64,000 nt of DNA from Bombus terrestris. Taxonomy: Eukaryota > Arthropoda > Insecta > Hymenoptera > Apidae. The position numbers were made by a program, and so were the translations under genes. Position 1 is the stretch's first letter. Each line of letters starts with the position of its first letter. The DNA is taken from assembly GCF_910591885.1 (NCBI RefSeq), contig NC_063272.1, forward strand, positions 11,544,364 through 11,608,363, given 5' to 3'. Shown piece after piece: positions 63,020 to 64,000 of this stretch. The notes beneath the pieces are model-generated. The model had not been told where the DNA came from and did no database searches. It saw only the letters and a list, made by a program, of their open reading frames with translations.

Positions 63020-64000
63020 AGGCTGTGCGCTTGTTGATATTCATTTGGAACGTCACTTCTACCGCGGTAACCAGCCGGTACTTGCAGAGGCTGCGTTTGG
63101 CGGAAACGATTCAGTCTTCTACCCCCCTGTTCTCCTCCTTCAGCCCCCAACCCGCTCCTCAGTTGCCGGTTTTCTACGACGAGCGCAGCCGTAATGCCGG
63201 CGGCCAATGCTCGCGAAAGGCTGACTCAGGCACCGCCGTATGGCCCGGACGGTGCATCGATCGCCTTCTCCGCTGCACCTTCTTGCTTTCTCCCCCTGCC
63301 ACCTCTCGCTGCTCTCGCATCCCTTCTTCCTCTCACCCTCGTACGCTCTACCCACCCCCATAGCCGCTGCTTCGCCACTTTTCCCTCTCTGTCTCGCGCA
63401 CCCACTCAACCCCTCTGTTTCTTCGCCGGCTATCCTTACCTCTATCGTTCTTCCTATCTCGCTTCCTATCTCCTTCCTCCCAGAACCTCAGCCCCGCGTC
63501 ATCATCCCCTTTTACTTGCACCTTACGTAGTGGTATTGCCCGGCGCTCCGAGATAGGCGAGGCTTGCGCAAGAATACCCGATTTGACGATGTTATATATA
63601 TCGAGGACGATGCCGGCGCAATAAAGGTTAGAACAGCGGTGTAATTGAGAAGGCAGGAGCGCAGCGATGGGATTCGCGAAATTGAAAGAGTCGAATCGAT
63701 CGGCGCGGCGACGCGAACAGGGAACAAACGCGATATTCTCGTTGGCCATGTTTCGGCAACTGCGCCCCGCAAAAAGAGAGGCTCTTTCTCATTCTCTCCC
63801 TCTCTCTCTCTCTTGCTCGCTCGATGCACCACACCGCAACGGGCCCGCGTAAAATATTCAACGGCGCTTCTTGTAATTGAATTACGCGTCGAGTCGAGCG
63901 AGGCCGTGCGGCATCGTGTCGTCGATAAATCAAGAAATTCCACCGAAACATGGCGTTAATTCCAACTTGCTGATTTGCAAACAGTTAACGATAATTTACG
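63020..64000. other. GC-rich, pyrimidine-rich non-coding end of window
   Basis: C/T-rich on the plus strand from about 63120 to 63540, with CCCCTCTG- and CTCTCTC-type low complexity, and a (TC)-rich patch at about 63781-63815. Six frames of 60-160 codons overlap here because of the asymmetry, and none is recognisable. It may be a CpG-rich promoter-proximal region of a gene beyond the window, but nothing shows this directly. Confidence 0.42.

Noticed and set aside
62570..63363. Ser/His/Leu-rich plus frames of 155-163 codons
   Set aside because: These are translations of the CTCRT pentamer array and neighbouring pyrimidine-rich sequence.

Overview
The window looks like nuclear DNA of an insect, most likely a hymenopteran and bee-like. 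That is an inference from composition. Long AT-rich stretches alternate with GC- and CpG-rich islands of about 0.5-2.5 kb. There are many short microsatellites and homopolymers, few and small transposon remnants, and no operon-like or densely coding organisation. No open reading frame reads as a protein family I can name. I found no tRNA, rRNA or known miRNA by eye. The window is best read as intergenic DNA or the inside of a very long intron. I therefore annotate no firm gene and give coding-like ORFs only as weak candidates.

Layout: 0-9 kb is non-coding DNA with a purine-rich tract, a (TTC)n array, a short duplicated element (5.65 and 6.68 kb) and a TA/TC microsatellite cluster (8.3 kb). 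A short minus-strand ORF at 9.6 kb has coding-like base periodicity. A 285-bp pogo/Tigger-like MITE lies at 11.74-12.02 kb and a 212-bp mariner-like MITE at 17.21-17.42 kb, both complete with TA target duplications. The stretch 17.5-41 kb alternates AT-rich DNA and GC islands. At 41.4 kb there is a two-copy tandem duplication of about 135 bp. At 46.6-47.1 kb there is a possible hAT remnant. At 55.3-55.6 kb a cluster holds a repeated palindrome, a 32-bp tandem repeat and a TATA-like box. A CTCRT pentamer array lies at 62.94 kb.

The most interesting structure is a diverged direct duplication of about 1.0-1.3 kb, at 15.81-16.85 kb (A) and 49.43-50.75 kb (B). The copies are collinear over many anchors but much mutated. 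The longest identity I found, 21 nt, covers a minus-strand motif: a pyrimidine tract, then CTGTTTTCAG joined directly to GTAAGC. This is the form of a recursive-splicing ratchet point (zero-length exon) known from long insect introns. If real, the window lies in a giant minus-strand intron with two paralogous ratchet points 33.9 kb apart.
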